Part shown: piece after piece, positions 23,039 through 36,500 of the stretch | How the letters are laid out: every line of letters starts with the position of its first letter | Numbering within the stretch: the stretch's first letter is position 1 | Origin: Zygnema cylindricum | Taxonomy: Eukaryota > Streptophyta > Zygnematophyceae > Zygnematales > Zygnemataceae | Direction of reading: 5' to 3' | Assembly (NCBI GenBank): GCA_037447655.1 | Contig: JBBHKE010000766.1 | Coordinates: forward strand, 62,001-126,000 | DNA length: 64,000 bases | Program-made: the position numbers and the translations under genes | Notes under the pieces: model-generated | Databases searched by the model: none | What the model was told of the DNA's origin: nothing | Seen by the model: the letters and a program-made list of their open reading frames with translations, nothing else

Positions 23039-23737
23039 CATAGTTGTCCCGTGCGCATAATACGCACGAAACGAAAGGAGCGAATACTACGCACGATACG
23101 CATTTAACGATGAAAAAAATGTTATAAAATGCGTACCTACCGATGTACCAGTACATTTCCGTACATTTGCGTACTATTTTTGTACATTTCAGTACTTTTA
23201 GGGGGTTTGGGGAATTTTAGGGTACATTCCCGTGCGTTCTCAAATATTTATGTTAAACAGCCAACTATTATTCGTACATTTACGTACAGTGTCCGTATTT
23301 TATCGTACTTTTGACAATTATTTTTTTGAGAATTTTAGGGTACATTTTCGTACTTTTTCGTATACGGACTTACATTTTTCGTACATATACGTACGGCTTC
23401 CGTATATTCCAGTACTTTTAGGGTTAGTGATGGGGGAATTTTAGGGTGTTTAGGGTACTTCCCGTGCATTTCGTACATTACGGTAAAATACAGTACAGCT
23501 GCCTTACATTATCCGTACTCCTAGGTTTTCTAGGGTACACATGTTGTACAGCGCCGTACATTTCCGTATGTTTTTCGTACGTTTTTAGGATCTTTTAAGG
23601 ATTTTTTAGGGTTAAGGGGACGGATTCCGTACGTTATCGTACATCGTACAGCGAAAACTAACGAATGGTATGAAAGTAACGAATACTACGTAGTTTTCGG
23701 AAAAAAAGTCGAAATCCGTACGAATAGGACAACTATG
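23039..23737. mobile_element. hAT-like non-autonomous element, TSD CATCTATG
   Basis: 699 bp starting CATAGTTGTCCCGTGCGCAT and ending, inverted, CATAGTTGTCCTATTCGTAC. CATCTATG is duplicated at 23031-23038 and 23738-23745. The target is itself the right terminus of an older member of the same family. Confidence 0.75.
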
Positions 23738-24368
23738 CATCTATGGGTTAGTCATTAGTCTTTCCTCGCTACCAGTTTGCACGTGAACAGTTTGCACGTG
23801 TTCCTTTGTCCTCGGGTTGACGTGGTATTACTCCACGGCCTAGTTATCCTATTTGTACGGATTTCAACTTTTTTACTATTCGTTTCGTGCGTATTATGCG
23901 CACGGGACATCTATACTCCTCGGGTTTGGGAAGTCCCTTCAAGATGTGGCGCTTGCGGATTGAACGGGGAAACACGTTCCTTCTCGTGCAACATTGCACA
24001 ACAGGACAGGACGGTTGTTTGAGAAGCACTACACTTCCAAAAAAGAGATTATGGTCATCGACACCTGCTAAATCAGTTTGTCCCATTTGCATCAACCATT
24101 TTGTCTTTTAACGATTTTCTGCGCAATTGTGCGTGTCCAACTTTCGAACCTACAGGTCCAGGTGGTCCTCCGTTGAGTTTTCTCCCATCTTTCCACCGTC
24201 CACACGTGTGTATCGGCGAAGCGCAAGTCGCGACTCTCCTCCGACGAAGCACGGAAGCACGGCGGCAGACGACAAGAGGGGCCTCGCAGGCCGTTGACAA
24301 CATCGCACTTTGGATTCCTTTCTCGACCGCAGTCGAAAGCCGCTTTCCGACATCTCAAACCGCGGACC

Positions 24369-24377
24369 AAACCCTAA
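24369..24377 (+). promoter_or_regulatory. Telo-box-like AAACCCTAA upstream of the LRR gene
   Basis: A single AAACCCTAA about 95 bp upstream of the predicted start codon. This motif is common in promoters of plant growth-related genes. One copy alone is weak evidence. Confidence 0.25.
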
Positions 24378-24471
24378 CGGAACTGGAAAACGGATCTAAG
24401 TGGACGAAGATTGCCACCTGGCCTTAGGTTTAGATTTTTCGTGTCAGTGTGACGTGGCAACGCTACAGCCC

Positions 24472-24568
24472 ATGGCGCCCACCATGGTCATCGCGACGGT
24501 GCTGATGTTGGTGTGCCACGTGGCACTCGTCATGGGAGATTACATTGGAGTCATGGCGGAACCAGACA
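24472..24568 (+). CDS. LRR gene exon 1: signal peptide
   Basis: Starts at ATG (a second ATG lies four codons on, in better context) and ends at a GTGAGT donor in phase 1. It encodes a hydrophobic core [15 protein letters not shown] followed by [12 protein letters not shown], a typical secretory signal. Tandem acceptors for exon 2, both in frame, are at 24619 and 24676. Confidence 0.55.
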
Positions 24569-27500
24569 GTGAGTTTTCTAATCTCTTGACATTACTTTTT
24601 CTCTCATCTGTTGTGCAGTACATATCTTCACACGTGCGGAACATATCTCTAATTCGCTGCTCTGCCGCTTCTTAGTCGATCCTGCTGCTGCAGAGTCGGC
24701 TCTGGAGGCGGTGAAGGCGGCGATTGTGAACAACGGGAACTTTCCCAAAATCAAATGTGACGGGGGGTATTTCTCCTGCGATGATTCCCGTCGCGTGTAT
24801 GAAATGTGAGTGATTATCGATGCGTGCAATTTTTGCTGTCATGATTCCACACTAAATTGCATACGGAATCTCGCACTAAATTTCGCACTTTATTCTAATT
24901 CATAGGATGTGTGCAAGCTCTGCCATAATGCGCCCTCGAGTTCAATGAGACCAGATGGTCGGGGAGGTGGGAGAAAGGATGAAAGGATTTCATTTAAACT
25001 TCTTTGAGAGGGGGATGCAGATTTTTAGAAAACCTAGGACTCCAAGGGAGCATTGCGGCGGAGGTAGGCAACCTCACACGATTGGAAACATTGTGAGTGG
25101 ACACTGGGATAGGGGACGCATTTGATGCTCAAAAATAGTAAGAAAATCTGGTTAGTAAAACATAATTATATTAGAAGGAAAAAAAAATCATCTTACATTA
25201 GGGGAGAGGCAAGGGGATGTTATAAATTGTAAATGGTAAAAAATGGAACAAAAGTAGCTTTACCTTTTGATATTTTTTGTCAATATTTGATGGTTTTTTT
25301 TTTTAATTCGTTCTTTGTGTTTGGAAATTTTAGATTTCTTGTTTAATCAAAAAGTTTTAATTGTGGAAGTTTTCGTTTCATGATGGAAGAGGAGTGGTGT
25401 GAGGGTGGGTGGGGTGGGGTGTGTTAGGATATTGTACAAAGCACTTACTTAGCGACGAGATTCTCTCGTAGCTAAATTAGCGACGACTAGCGACGAAAGA
25501 AGTCTCGTCGCTAGATATTTGAAGTGACGTAGAATTTAGCGACGAAGTACTTTCGTCGCTGGATATTTGAAGTGACGTAGAAAATGTTTGTTCGTTTCGT
25601 TTCACGCAAGTTCTGGTCGTACCGTACAAGTGACGTGGAAATTATTTGTTCGTTTTGGTTCACGTAAAGTCTAGTCGTACCGTGTAGTTCAAGTTGGTTC
25701 ACAGTTGACCTTTTCTAGTCTTACCGTGTTGTTCAAACCGGTTCGCAGTTTTCGGTCGTATGTTTCGGCGCGTTGACTCTTACACGTTTTAGTTGTGTAC
25801 ATATATATACTTGTTGGGACTTAGTGGTTTATCTATCTTTTGGAGGCGTAGCTTGTTAAGGAGGCGTAGAAAGGTTAGAAGTAAAAGGAAGGAAGAAAAA
25901 GAGTTGTACTTGCATTGTGCTTAATATATTGAATGTTTTTGGAGGAACACCATTGTTGTGTGTGTATTGTATTTGGTTTGCAATCTTTCAATTGGTATCA
26001 GAGCGGGTTACTGGCAACACTTGCCGGTATAGCGGAGAAAGGGAAATCCCCGGCGGAACCTAGTGGAGGAGCTAGTGGGGGAGTTAGTGGAGGAGGAGTT
26101 ACAGGGACACAATATGATAAATATGACGAAGGGAGGGGTAACTCCCTCTAGATCGGGTAACTTTAAAAGCACCGATAGGGTAACCTTAAAAGCAGGCGTG
26201 GTTAGTCAAAAGTGGCATAAAGCTAAAAGTACGTGTTTTAGAAAATAGACCTCAAATTATATCTGTACAACTACATTTTTTTGGGTAATGATTTTAAGCA
26301 GACCTCATGTGTGTAACGGGCATGATAAACTAGCATGGAAAATAAACATGAAAAACGGCCATAAAAAACGGGCATTATAAATAGGCATGGAAAACGGGCA
26401 TGACAAATGTGCATGAAAAACAGGACACGGTCATTGCTCGTGTAACGGGCTTTGATTTACTTGTTTAAACAAATGATATGACAGAATCATGTCACTTGTC
26501 AGTTGATACGCATTTAGCTCTAATAATCCGGTGTAAACTGTAAAATATTCTCATCCCTTAATATCGTGCATTGCTTTTCCTCAAGCCTACTGCAAGGTCC
26601 ATCTCCTCGGCCTGAAAATAATGACGATCTAGCCGAGTTCAACGAGCTTGTAATAGTCATGCATAAAAGTACTAATTCAAGTAGTAGTTCAATTGTCCGA
26701 AAATAGGAATTTTTTTACCGAAAGGCCCAAATGACAGATTTTCTTTTTTCCTAATGGTTTTCAAATGGTCTGATTTTTTTAAAACATCGCTGGCACAAGT
26801 TTAAATCCCACGAATTTTGCAGGTGGGAGTGGGACTGGTTCTAATTGGTCTTTTATTCTAACTTTTAGTAGTTGTTCCTCTTCGAGTCCCGATCGTCCTG
26901 TTTTTCTTCTGTTAGGACGTACAATTTTTGAATCTACGTTTAAGCTACGTTGGTTCGTAGTTAGTGTGGATATAGATTTGACCGTGCGTTGGTTTGCGTA
27001 CTTTGGTTTTGTTTCGTATAGTTTGATGTATTATTTCGTGCGTGTATTTTTCACACGTACACGATTAGATTTGATTTCGTTTCGTTTAAGTTCTAGTACC
27101 TACGTCGAGAAGTTTCGTTTCACGCGACGTACGTCTAGTAGTTTCGTTGCGCGTAAGTTAAATTATTCGTACAGGACTTTGTCAGTTTCGTTTCTAGTAG
27201 TTTCATTTTGTTTTGTACCACATTTACGTCTAAGTACATTTAGACACTTCTAGAGTTAGTGTTCTAGATTGTTTCTACGGCTAAGTTATAAAGCCATTGT
27301 GTGAGTTAGATTGTATGGTTCACAGTTGACCTTTTCTAGTTTTACCGTGTTGTTCAAACCGGTTCGCAGTTTTCGGTCGTATGTTTCGGCGCGTTGACTC
27401 TTACACGTTTTAGTTGTGTACATATATATACTTGTTGGGACTTAGTGGTTTATCTATCTTTTGGAGGCGTAGCTTGTTAAGGAGGCGTAGAAAGGTTAGA

Positions 27501-30500
27501 AGTAAAAGGAAGGAAGAAAAAGAGTTGTACTTGCATTGTGCTTAATATATTGAATGTTTTTGGAGGAACACCATTGTTGTGTGTGTATTCTATTTGGTTT
27601 GCAATCTTTCAAATGGTATCAGAGCCGGTTACTGGCAACACTTGCCGGTATAGCGAAGAAAGGGAAATCCCCGGCGGAACCTAGTGGAGGAGCTAGTGGG
27701 GGAGTTAGTGGAGGAGTTACAGGGACACAATATGATAAATATGACGAATGTGCGGAGAAAAATGTGAAGATGGACGAGGGAACGTTTGAACGCTTTCAAG
27801 AGTTTCTCAAAACACAAGAAGATGATGGAGATGGAGGAGTAAATGGAGACTCACGCAACTCTAAGAAAATAAAGAAAAAGAAGGGGAAATCTAAACTTTA
27901 TGAGGAAGAGGAGGAGAACAAAGATGATGATTTTAAAGGGTTTAATAAAACCATGGTCTTCACCGGCTCCAACTATGCAATTTGGAAGAGATACATTCGA
28001 GGAGCATTCACACCAAAAAAACTTTAGGACATCGTTATCGGGGAAGAAACACGACCGGATCCTTCCGTGGATCCAGCTGGAGCACATAAGTGGGACAAGA
28101 AAGATATGGCGGCCTCCACCGCACTTATACAAAGTTGTGCTAGTTCTATGCATAAACACCTTCTAACTCATGATAGGGCTTTTGATTGTTGGACCGCTTT
28201 GCAAAATGCGTTTGAAAAGGGGTTTGAGGCAAATGAAAATTATCTCTTTGAAGAATGTATTGGGTTTAAAATGAAGGAGAATGAGTCCATTGATGATGGA
28301 ATCAAAAGGTTTAATGTCATCATAGAACAACTTAACTCACTCAATAACTTTCCTACAGAAAAAGAAAGGTTGTTTGTCTTTATGAGGAGTCTTCCAAGCA
28401 AGTTTGCAATAGCAAAGGAGGTTATCAAGGGGCGAGAGAAACCAACAATGCCATACGCTATCAATCACTTGAAGAGTACGGAGAAGGAGAAAGCGACACC
28501 AAAAGAGGAAAACAAGGGGTCATCTTATCAGGGTTATCAAGAGGAGGATGACAGAGGAGCTTACACCTTTAGGGGACCTAGGGGAGAGGAGGTGGACATC
28601 GTGGACGAGAAGGCAGGTCACAGGGCCCTGGGAGAGGCTCATATCAACGTGATACCTCTCAGATGACTTGTTAAAATTGTAACGAGATTGGGCATGGCTC
28701 TTTTGAATGCCCAAACAAAAGTAAACAGTGTAACGTTTGTCATAAATGGGGACACACTGGTCGCGGTTGTTATCAAAACAAGGGAAACAATCGCGGAGGG
28801 GGACAATTTAGAGGCGGAGGAAGTGGAGGAATTGGTTCATCAGGTAGAGGGGATTTTGTTGGGGATGGGCCAGTGGGACATGATCAAAAATTCTTCATTT
28901 CACTTATGGAGGAATCACGGGAAAAAGAGGATATCCTATTTCACACACGAGGCAAAGAGAGTAAAGTAAAATTTAACAATTGGATCATAGACTCAGGTGT
29001 TACCCATCACATGTGTTCAGACCCAAGACTGTTTAGTGATATTAGAAAACTCACCATACCAAAATCCATCATAGTGGCTAACGGTTCGATGATGGTTATT
29101 GATACAGTGGGAACAGTACGATTAGATCTACCAACACAAGATAGGGAAGGGAAAACTAGAGTCAATAGAGTACGTTTTAATAATGTGCTTTATAATCCGG
29201 GGGGGTGCATCAATCTTTTAAGTGTCCCTCAACTTCAGAGGAAAGGTGGAAGAGCCACATGCATGGAAGGGGGTACAATCATTTTGAGTAGTAAAACATG
29301 ACCATTTGCAGAGGGGGTTGTAACTGAAAATATGCAAAGTCGGCTGATTTGGAGAAAACCAAAAAATAGGACAGCGGACGAAGAAGGGCACCTTCATTCG
29401 GCTGAGGTCAATAAGGAGGACCTCACGTTGTGGCATCATCGTATGTGTCACACTTCAGAGAGTAATATCAAAGAGATGATTCCTCATGGTGCGGTTCGGG
29501 GACTAGACGTGACGACAAGAGAAAAGGTTATTGGATGTGTAGGATGCACATAATAGAAGCATAAAAGGAATTCTCATCCGGTGAAAGACCTTTAGTTCAA
29601 AGCGAATGCCCCTTTAGACCTAGTTCATGTAGACCTTTGTGGTGACATAAATCTAGAAACCATTGGAAAAAAAAAAAACATTATGGTGATAGTTGATGAT
29701 TTCAGCAGGAAGACATGGGTGTACCTTTTGAAGGCAAAATCAGAAGCATTAGAGACATTTAAAGATTTTGTGGTTATGGCTGAGAGGGAAAGTGGGAGGT
29801 TTATAAAAGCAGTACGATCTGACCGTGGAGGTGAATTTTTTGCCTTCGCCGAATATTGTAAGGAGACGCGGATTAAGCAGCAGTTCACGGCTCCTTATTC
29901 CCCACAATCAAATGGAATAGCAAAGAGGAAAAATCGGACATTGCAAGAGATGGTGAGGGCCATGCTCCATATGACAAAACTCACTCATCGTCTTTGGGGA
30001 GAGGCAATCAGGGCGGCTAATCATGTTACCAACCGGAGAATAAACTCGGCTTTAGGTAACAAAACATCGGAGGAGCTTTGGAGTGGACAAGTGCCTACGG
30101 TAAAACATTTAAGGATTTGGGGATGTGAGGCTATGGGGTAAGTAGAGGAAAGAAACCGGGAGGGGAAGTTTGGAGCACGGTCATGGGAAGGGTACTTTGT
30201 GGGATATATTGAAAACTTGATGCAGTATCAGATTTATAATCCAGTTACTAGGAGGGTCCGAGTGTCTAGAAATGTAGAGTTCAATGAAAATTTGGAATGG
30301 ATGGTAAAAGGAGCTAATGAGTCTAAACGGGCCCAAGATTACGAGGAGGATAGTCATTATGAAAAATTCACAGGAGAGGATGAGGAAGAAGAAGAAGTCT
30401 TGATGGAGGTAGGGACAAAGAAAAAGGTGCAATTTGTAGAGCAGGCTTTAAAGAAAGTTCCGAAACCTAAGTCCACCAGCAACAAAGCACAGAGGGACAA

Positions 30501-33500
30501 GGTCAATAGAGAATCATCCACTCACACAAACAATGTGACATCAGAAGAGACACCTTTTGAGAAAGAGGGTGATGAGAAGATTGAGAGCAGTGATTCGGAT
30601 AAGGAATTTGCAGAAGACGTTCGGAGAAGCAAGAGATCAACGAAAGGGAAGGCACCGGAACGATTCTAACTAGGGCAGTCTTATAAAAAGCAAACCAGTT
30701 ATCAAAGGGCAATTTCCGAGCTTAGAGAAGGAAGGGCGGAATCCTTTCTCTTATGAAAGGAAATTACAGAAAATCGTCCGGCCGATCCTCAATCATATCA
30801 AGAGGCTAGAGACTTGGACGGATGGGAGGAGAAGTGGAAACCAGCATTTATAAAGGAGTATAATTCCGTGAAAGCGAACGGGTGTTTCGAAGAAGTAGAC
30901 TTACCAGTGGGTAAGAAGTCAATAGACTCAAAGTGGGTTTTTAAGACAAAGACGGGTGCCTTAGGAGAAATTCTTAAGTATAAGGCGCGGTTAGTATGTA
31001 AAGGCTTTCAGCAGAAGGAGGGTATTGATTATTCAGAGACTTTTGCTCCTGTGGTTAAGTTTGATTCTTTGCAAGCAATTATTGCAATGGCGGCGGCGGA
31101 AGGAATGCATATCCAATAGATGGATGTAGAGACAGCTCTCTTAAATGGAGAATTAGAAGAAGAGGTGTATATGAAAATTCCAGAGGGAGATCCAAGAAAG
31201 AATGGAAAAGTATGGAGGTTGTGGAAGGCTTTGTATGGTTTGAAGCAGGCACCAAGAACATGGAACCGTAAGTTTCACAAGGTCTTACTAATTTTGGGAT
31301 TTAGGAGGCTTACTGCAGATTGTGGAGTGTCTGCAGATTGTGGAGTGTATATTCGGGGAGAAGGTAGGGACATGGTAATTTTCAGTGTTTACGTAGATGA
31401 TTTCATTTCTATCTCTCACAACTTGGATTTACTTGGAGAATTAAAGATTGAATTTCAGAAGTATTTTAGAATCACAGACTTAGGAGATGCACAATACATT
31501 GTGGGAATTCAGATTCAGAAGAGGAGGAACGGAGATATTAAGTTGAGCCAAGAACAATATGCAAAAGAGGTACTGGAAAGATTTGGGTTTTTAGATTGTA
31601 AGCCACTTAGAACTCCCCTTGATCCTCGTGATAAGCTTTCTAAGTTTGTTAAAAGTCTCGAGGTTGATGTTCCGTATAGGGAAGCGGTCGGTAGCTAGAT
31701 GTATTTAAGTGTCGGTACTAGACCTGACATTAGTGCCGCAGTGAGTGTTGCTAGTCGCTATTGTGGCAATCCGAAAAAAATACATTGGGAGGCGGTGAAG
31801 AGAATATTTAGGTGTTTGGCGAGAACACTTACTCTTGGAATAGTTTATAAAAAAAATGAGAGCTTGAGTTGTTATCAATATTGTGATGCCGACTATGGAG
31901 GGGACCATGATTCAGGAAGGTCTACGTCAGGATATGTGTTTTTACTTGCAAGAGGAGCCAACTCGTGGAATTCCCGTTTGCAACCTACCGTGGCACTTTC
32001 ATCAACGGAGGCGGAGTATATGGCTGCGTGTCATGCTGCGAAGAATGCTGTGTGGATTAAAGAATTTCTATCGGAGGTTGGAGTGGAAAAAGAATGCATG
32101 CAAATACTAAGTGATAATATGTCTTCCATTGCACTTAGTAAAAATCCTATTTTGCATAAGCGCACTAAACACATTAAAATTCAGTGGCATTTTGTTTGAT
32201 ATTTGGTTGCGAAAAAAGAAGTTGAATTTTTGTTTGTTCCTACAGCAAAACAAGCTGCTGATATGTTAACCAAAACAACATTGAAGGAAGTCTATGAAAT
32301 GGGAAAGAAGTTAGTGGGCATGGAGTAAGAGGGGGCTTTGAGTGTCTCAGTAAGAGGGGGAAAGTTAGGATATTGTATTGAGCACTTACTTAGCGACGAG
32401 ATACTCTCGTAGCTAAATTAGCGACGACAAGCGACGAAAGAAGTCTCGTCGCTAGATATTTGAAGTGACGTAGAAGGTAGCGACGAAGTAGTTTCGTCGC
32501 TGGATATTTGAAGTGACGTAGAAAACGTTTGTTCGTTTCGTTTCACGCAAGTTCTGGTCGTACCGTACAAGTGACGTGGAAATTATTTGTTTGTTTTGGT
32601 TCACCTAAAGTCTAGTCGTACCGTGTAGTTCAAGTTGGTTCACAGTTGACCTTTTCTAGTCTTACCGTGTTGTTCAAACCGGTTCGCAGTTTTCGGTCGT
32701 ATGTTTCGGCGCGTTGACTCTTACACGTTTTAGTTGTGTACATATATATACTTGTTGGGACTTAGTGGTTTATCTATCTTTTGGAGGCGTAGCTTGTTAA
32801 GGAGGCGTAGAAAGGTTAGAAGTAAAAGGAAGGAAGAAAAAGAGTTGTACTTGCATTGTGCTTAATATATTGAATGTTTTTGGAGGAACACCATTGTTGT
32901 GTGTGTATTTTATTTGGTTTGTAATATTTTTGGGTGGAGTGGGGTGGGGAGGGGGGTGGGTGGGGTTGGGGGGGAGAAGGTGGAGGGGGAGGGAAGGCGT
33001 CGTGATGGAAATTGGTGTGGGGTGAAAACACCACATTCATCTATATTTCCATCAATTTTTTTTGTGGGGTCCTTTCTTTCGTTGATTTTGCAAATTATTA
33101 TGTTTTTGTCATGGAGGAAAGAGGTGGGAGGGTGGGATCGTGCCAAAAGCCCTTTGGTGTCAAAAACAATGTATGTTGTAAATATGCTTTACCATAGGTT
33201 TTTTTCATTTAATTTCATTTTTTTACGTATTTTTTTTAGGTGTGAAAAAAGAGGGGCGCTCGTAAAGGTGTATCAAGAAATGCGGTTTTGTGTAAATATT
33301 GTGTGTCCAAAAGTCCAACCTATGGATTACACCAAAATGATGTTGACATTAATATAGGTAGTGTGATGGAGGAAAAATAATCCACTGTATATCTTTACTA
33401 GGAATTTGCCCTCGTTGTTATTGAATGTAGAAACCTGTAAGAGATACTAACTAGGAGACCCTTTGGGGGTGTAAGAGATACTAACTAGGAGACCCTTTGG

Positions 33501-36500
33501 GGGTGCGACTGTTGGTGGGGTGTGAATGTTTGATGCCACAGAAGTTTAGATTTGAACCATTTGAGTGGAAGCATTCCGTCGTCCATCGGTCAACTCACAT
33601 CCCTCAAAGGCTTGTAAGGCACATGAATGATAACCTTGTAATAAACAAGCTTAGATTAAAAGTAATAGGGATGATTAACAATGATAACAATAATATTTAT
33701 GTTGATAATCATAGAAAAATATAAGCCTAAAGATAAATACAAAATGATGTTGAAAATTAATATGATGGAGGAAAAAAAATCCACTATATGTCTTTACTAG
33801 GAATTTGCCCTCGTAATTTTTGAATGTAAAACTAGAGAGTTACTAACTAGGAGACCCTTTGGGGGTGTGACTATTGGTGGGGTGTGAACGTTTGATGCCA
33901 AAGATTTCTACATCTCAACCAGTTGAGTGGAAGTATTCCTTCGTCCATTGGTCAACTCACATCCCTCGTATACTTGTAAGACACATGAATGATAACCCCG
34001 TAAGAAATACGTAGCCAAATTTGAAAACAATAGTGATAATGTACAATAATTATAACTATAATAATAATATTTATCAAAGAGGCTTCATTCGTACGGATTT
34101 TGATTTTTTTACGAAAATGCGTTGTTTTTTTTAGTTTTTTAACTTTTCATAAAATTCGCATACTTTTCGTGTAAGGATAAAACGTACGAAAATTTTGTAC
34201 GGAAATTTCAAAAAATGGTTGAAAGTACACCGTGAATCGTTATTAGAGTAAAGAAATTGATACACATTCCCATGTTTTTAGGGTAGCCGCGATAGCATGT
34301 GTTCACATCTTTTCAATGCCTTCTCATGTAATTCATGTGTTCACATGTTTTCGACGCCTTGTCATCTATTTATGTGAGAACAAGTTCGCTATTTTTTCCC
34401 TCGTCTATAACACTTAGAATGAAATCTGAGTACGCCTTTACGTGCGACGCACTCAATCTCCCCTATCGTCGCCCTTATTTGACATTTATTTTGGACGTCT
34501 GTACGAAATAATGAGCAGTGATAGTACGGACTGACACATTTGTTCATTACACTATCTATATGTATTCGAAATTAGAGTAATTAACGCTAGTTAAACAATA
34601 GTAATATTAATGTAAATTTTCTTTTGAGTTAAATCCGATTAACTGCAATTTGATTCCGTACATGCGGGTGATGGGCAAAGAAAAAAATAGCGAGTGCACC
34701 GCCAATCGCTATTAGCGTCAATAACGCTAATTCAGTGCGCCCAAACTTTTGTCCAAATTCTTAAATAGAATTAGTAGTGTTGTGTATCGGTAAGGATCTG
34801 CCGATAACCGATATGGGCATTTTTTCGGGTAGCCGATAATCGATATATTGGTACGATATATCGTTATCGGTGTTATCGCCGATAAATAAACGATATTTAT
34901 GGCTTATTATCGGCGATAACACGGATATCGATAACTATAGGCGATATATGTACGGACCGTACAGATAAATGTGCGACAGTTCACTCAACTGTAAGTGTTT
35001 CTCCCCTGACGCGCCCTACTTACAACCCCTATCTACTGAGGTGCCTACCAATCAAATCATTTGTACAAGCCGAAAGTATAGTAACCGGCACATGATATGT
35101 ACGGCTTTAGTACGGCTCCAATTAAAACGATGTACCTTTCACATCCGACGCCATGGCTTTGTCCCTTTCTTCCTTAGGATCCACTGGAAACCTGCCACGT
35201 GTCAATCCGTTGGCTTTTCTGGCATAAGGCGCCAAAAGAGCCATCTCGGGATGCCGGCGCTCACGCTGGCCGTCCTCTCGTATTTTCTCATTGAAAGTCG
35301 TCCGTTCCATTCCGGCGGCGCGCGGAATGTTCTTTTGCGTCCGTTGTACTTTGAGTCCGCCGTCCTTTTTCCGTTCCATGATCATCAGTTTGTCGGTACA
35401 ATGCCGTACGTTCCCGTAAAAGTTCTGTTCAGTTAACCGGCCAGAAAGTACTACAAAGTGCAACGTATTTTTTCATCAAAGTCCGTACATTTCCTGTAAA
35501 AAGCCGTACATTTCCCGTAAATTTTCTGTTCAGTTTACTGGACAGAAAGTACTCCGGACAGAAAGTACAGAAAGTACATATATATCGGGACCTCTAACCG
35601 TTTAATAACCAATAACTATCGGTATCGGTGTTATCGCGATAATTTTTTTAACGATACACAACACTAAGAATTAGTAATTCAATTTTTTTCTTAACGCTTT
35701 TTAGGGTTCTTTTTCAATTAGCGTTATTCTCTCAGTACACTGCAATCTAAATAGTGTAGTGTACGGTCAATATATGATTGAAAAAAGATGTACCTCTGTA
35801 AGCTTAAAAGCACAAAAAAATATTTAACATAACGGCGCACGCATGTGAATATGCGCTCTAAAAAGTGGATGAAATAGGGTCGCAGAAAATCGCAGAAAGC
35901 GACGGTGTACGGTATGGCAGAGTCTGTACGTTACAGAAAGCGACGGCGTACGGTTTGTTACTTTTTGTATGTGTACCTATACTAGTGTAAGCATTTTTAT
36001 GGCGGATATTTATTCTTTGGATAAACCCGAATTAGATTTAGTAAAAAATTAGAGTAATTTTTTTTTTTAATTTCCAAAAACCCTTATTTGCGTTAATAAC
36101 ACTAATTATTTTTTTGCTCTATTTATTTCTTTACACTAATAGCGACTTGCGGTGTACTCTCCCTCGTTCTTATAAAAAACTCGGTACTTTTATACATGGG
36201 AACATACCCTAAGTTGTAGTAGTACTTTTGATTAAATGTTTTCTATTTTTTATTTTATTATGAAGTCAAAGTCGGTCAACGCATTTTATATACTTTTAAT
36301 TTTGTTCCGTGCGCATATTCATTATTTTTTGAGCTTTTCATGCGTGCGCATACTACGAATGAAACCTCTATGATATTTATGTTGATAATCATAGGAAAAA
36401 ATTAGCAACAATGATAAACATTTAAAAAGAACAAAAAAGGGAAAGGGGGGTAAAAAAGGGAGTGGGTGTTGGAGAATTGTCCGCTTTGGACTCCACACGT

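Larger units (their letters stand above)
21011..23915. mobile_element. Cluster of nested hAT-like elements, GTACGG- and TTTAGGG-rich
   Basis: Termini of the form CATAGATGTCCCGTGCGC recur at 21011, 22045 (inverted), 23039 and 23915 (inverted), and variants with TTCGTACGGATTTC at 21207, 23038 and 23737. Two complete members are delimited separately below. The outer pair 21011/23915 has no matching flanks. The left half carries GTACGG with CCCTAAA words and the right half carries the inverse, so the cluster is broadly foldback. No transposase frame found. Confidence 0.55.
25422..32931 (+). mobile_element. Copia element C2 in intron 3 of the LRR gene
   Basis: LTRs at 25422-25990 and 32363-32931 are both 569 bp and very similar. 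GGGTG is duplicated at 25417-25421 and 32932-32936. Gag, protease, integrase, RT and RNase H are in copia order on the plus strand, the same strand as the gene. A third, hybrid LTR at 26910-27611 followed by a second copy of the primer site and leader lies inside. Many stops make it defective. Confidence 0.9.
34075..36372. mobile_element. hAT-like element (outer layer of a three-level nest), TSD ATATTTAT
   Basis: Ends CAAAGAGGCTTCATTCGTA and, inverted, CATAGAGGTTTCATTCGTA, with ATATTTAT at 34067-34074 and 36373-36380. The subterminal TTCGTACGGATTTT..TTTTTTTACGAAAA matches the element at 21207, so it is the same family. It contains the TA-flanked element 34697-36154. Confidence 0.75.

Noticed and set aside
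21011-23915. Telomere or subtelomere array
   Set aside because: TTTAGGG words are scattered and degenerate, within elements delimited by inverted ends and target duplications.
24101-24427. 108-codon frame just upstream of the LRR gene
   Set aside because: It starts without a standard ATG context, has low-complexity Arg/Ser/Thr content, and overlaps opposite-strand frames of equal length. More likely promoter or leader.
26314-26456. CRISPR-like spaced repeats (AACGGGCATG)
   Set aside because: Units are degenerate and contiguous and the context is a plant nuclear genome. It is a minisatellite.
34969-35436. 155-codon frame inside the hAT MITE
   Set aside because: It falls in LTR-like sequence of a non-autonomous element, with no transposase or other motif.
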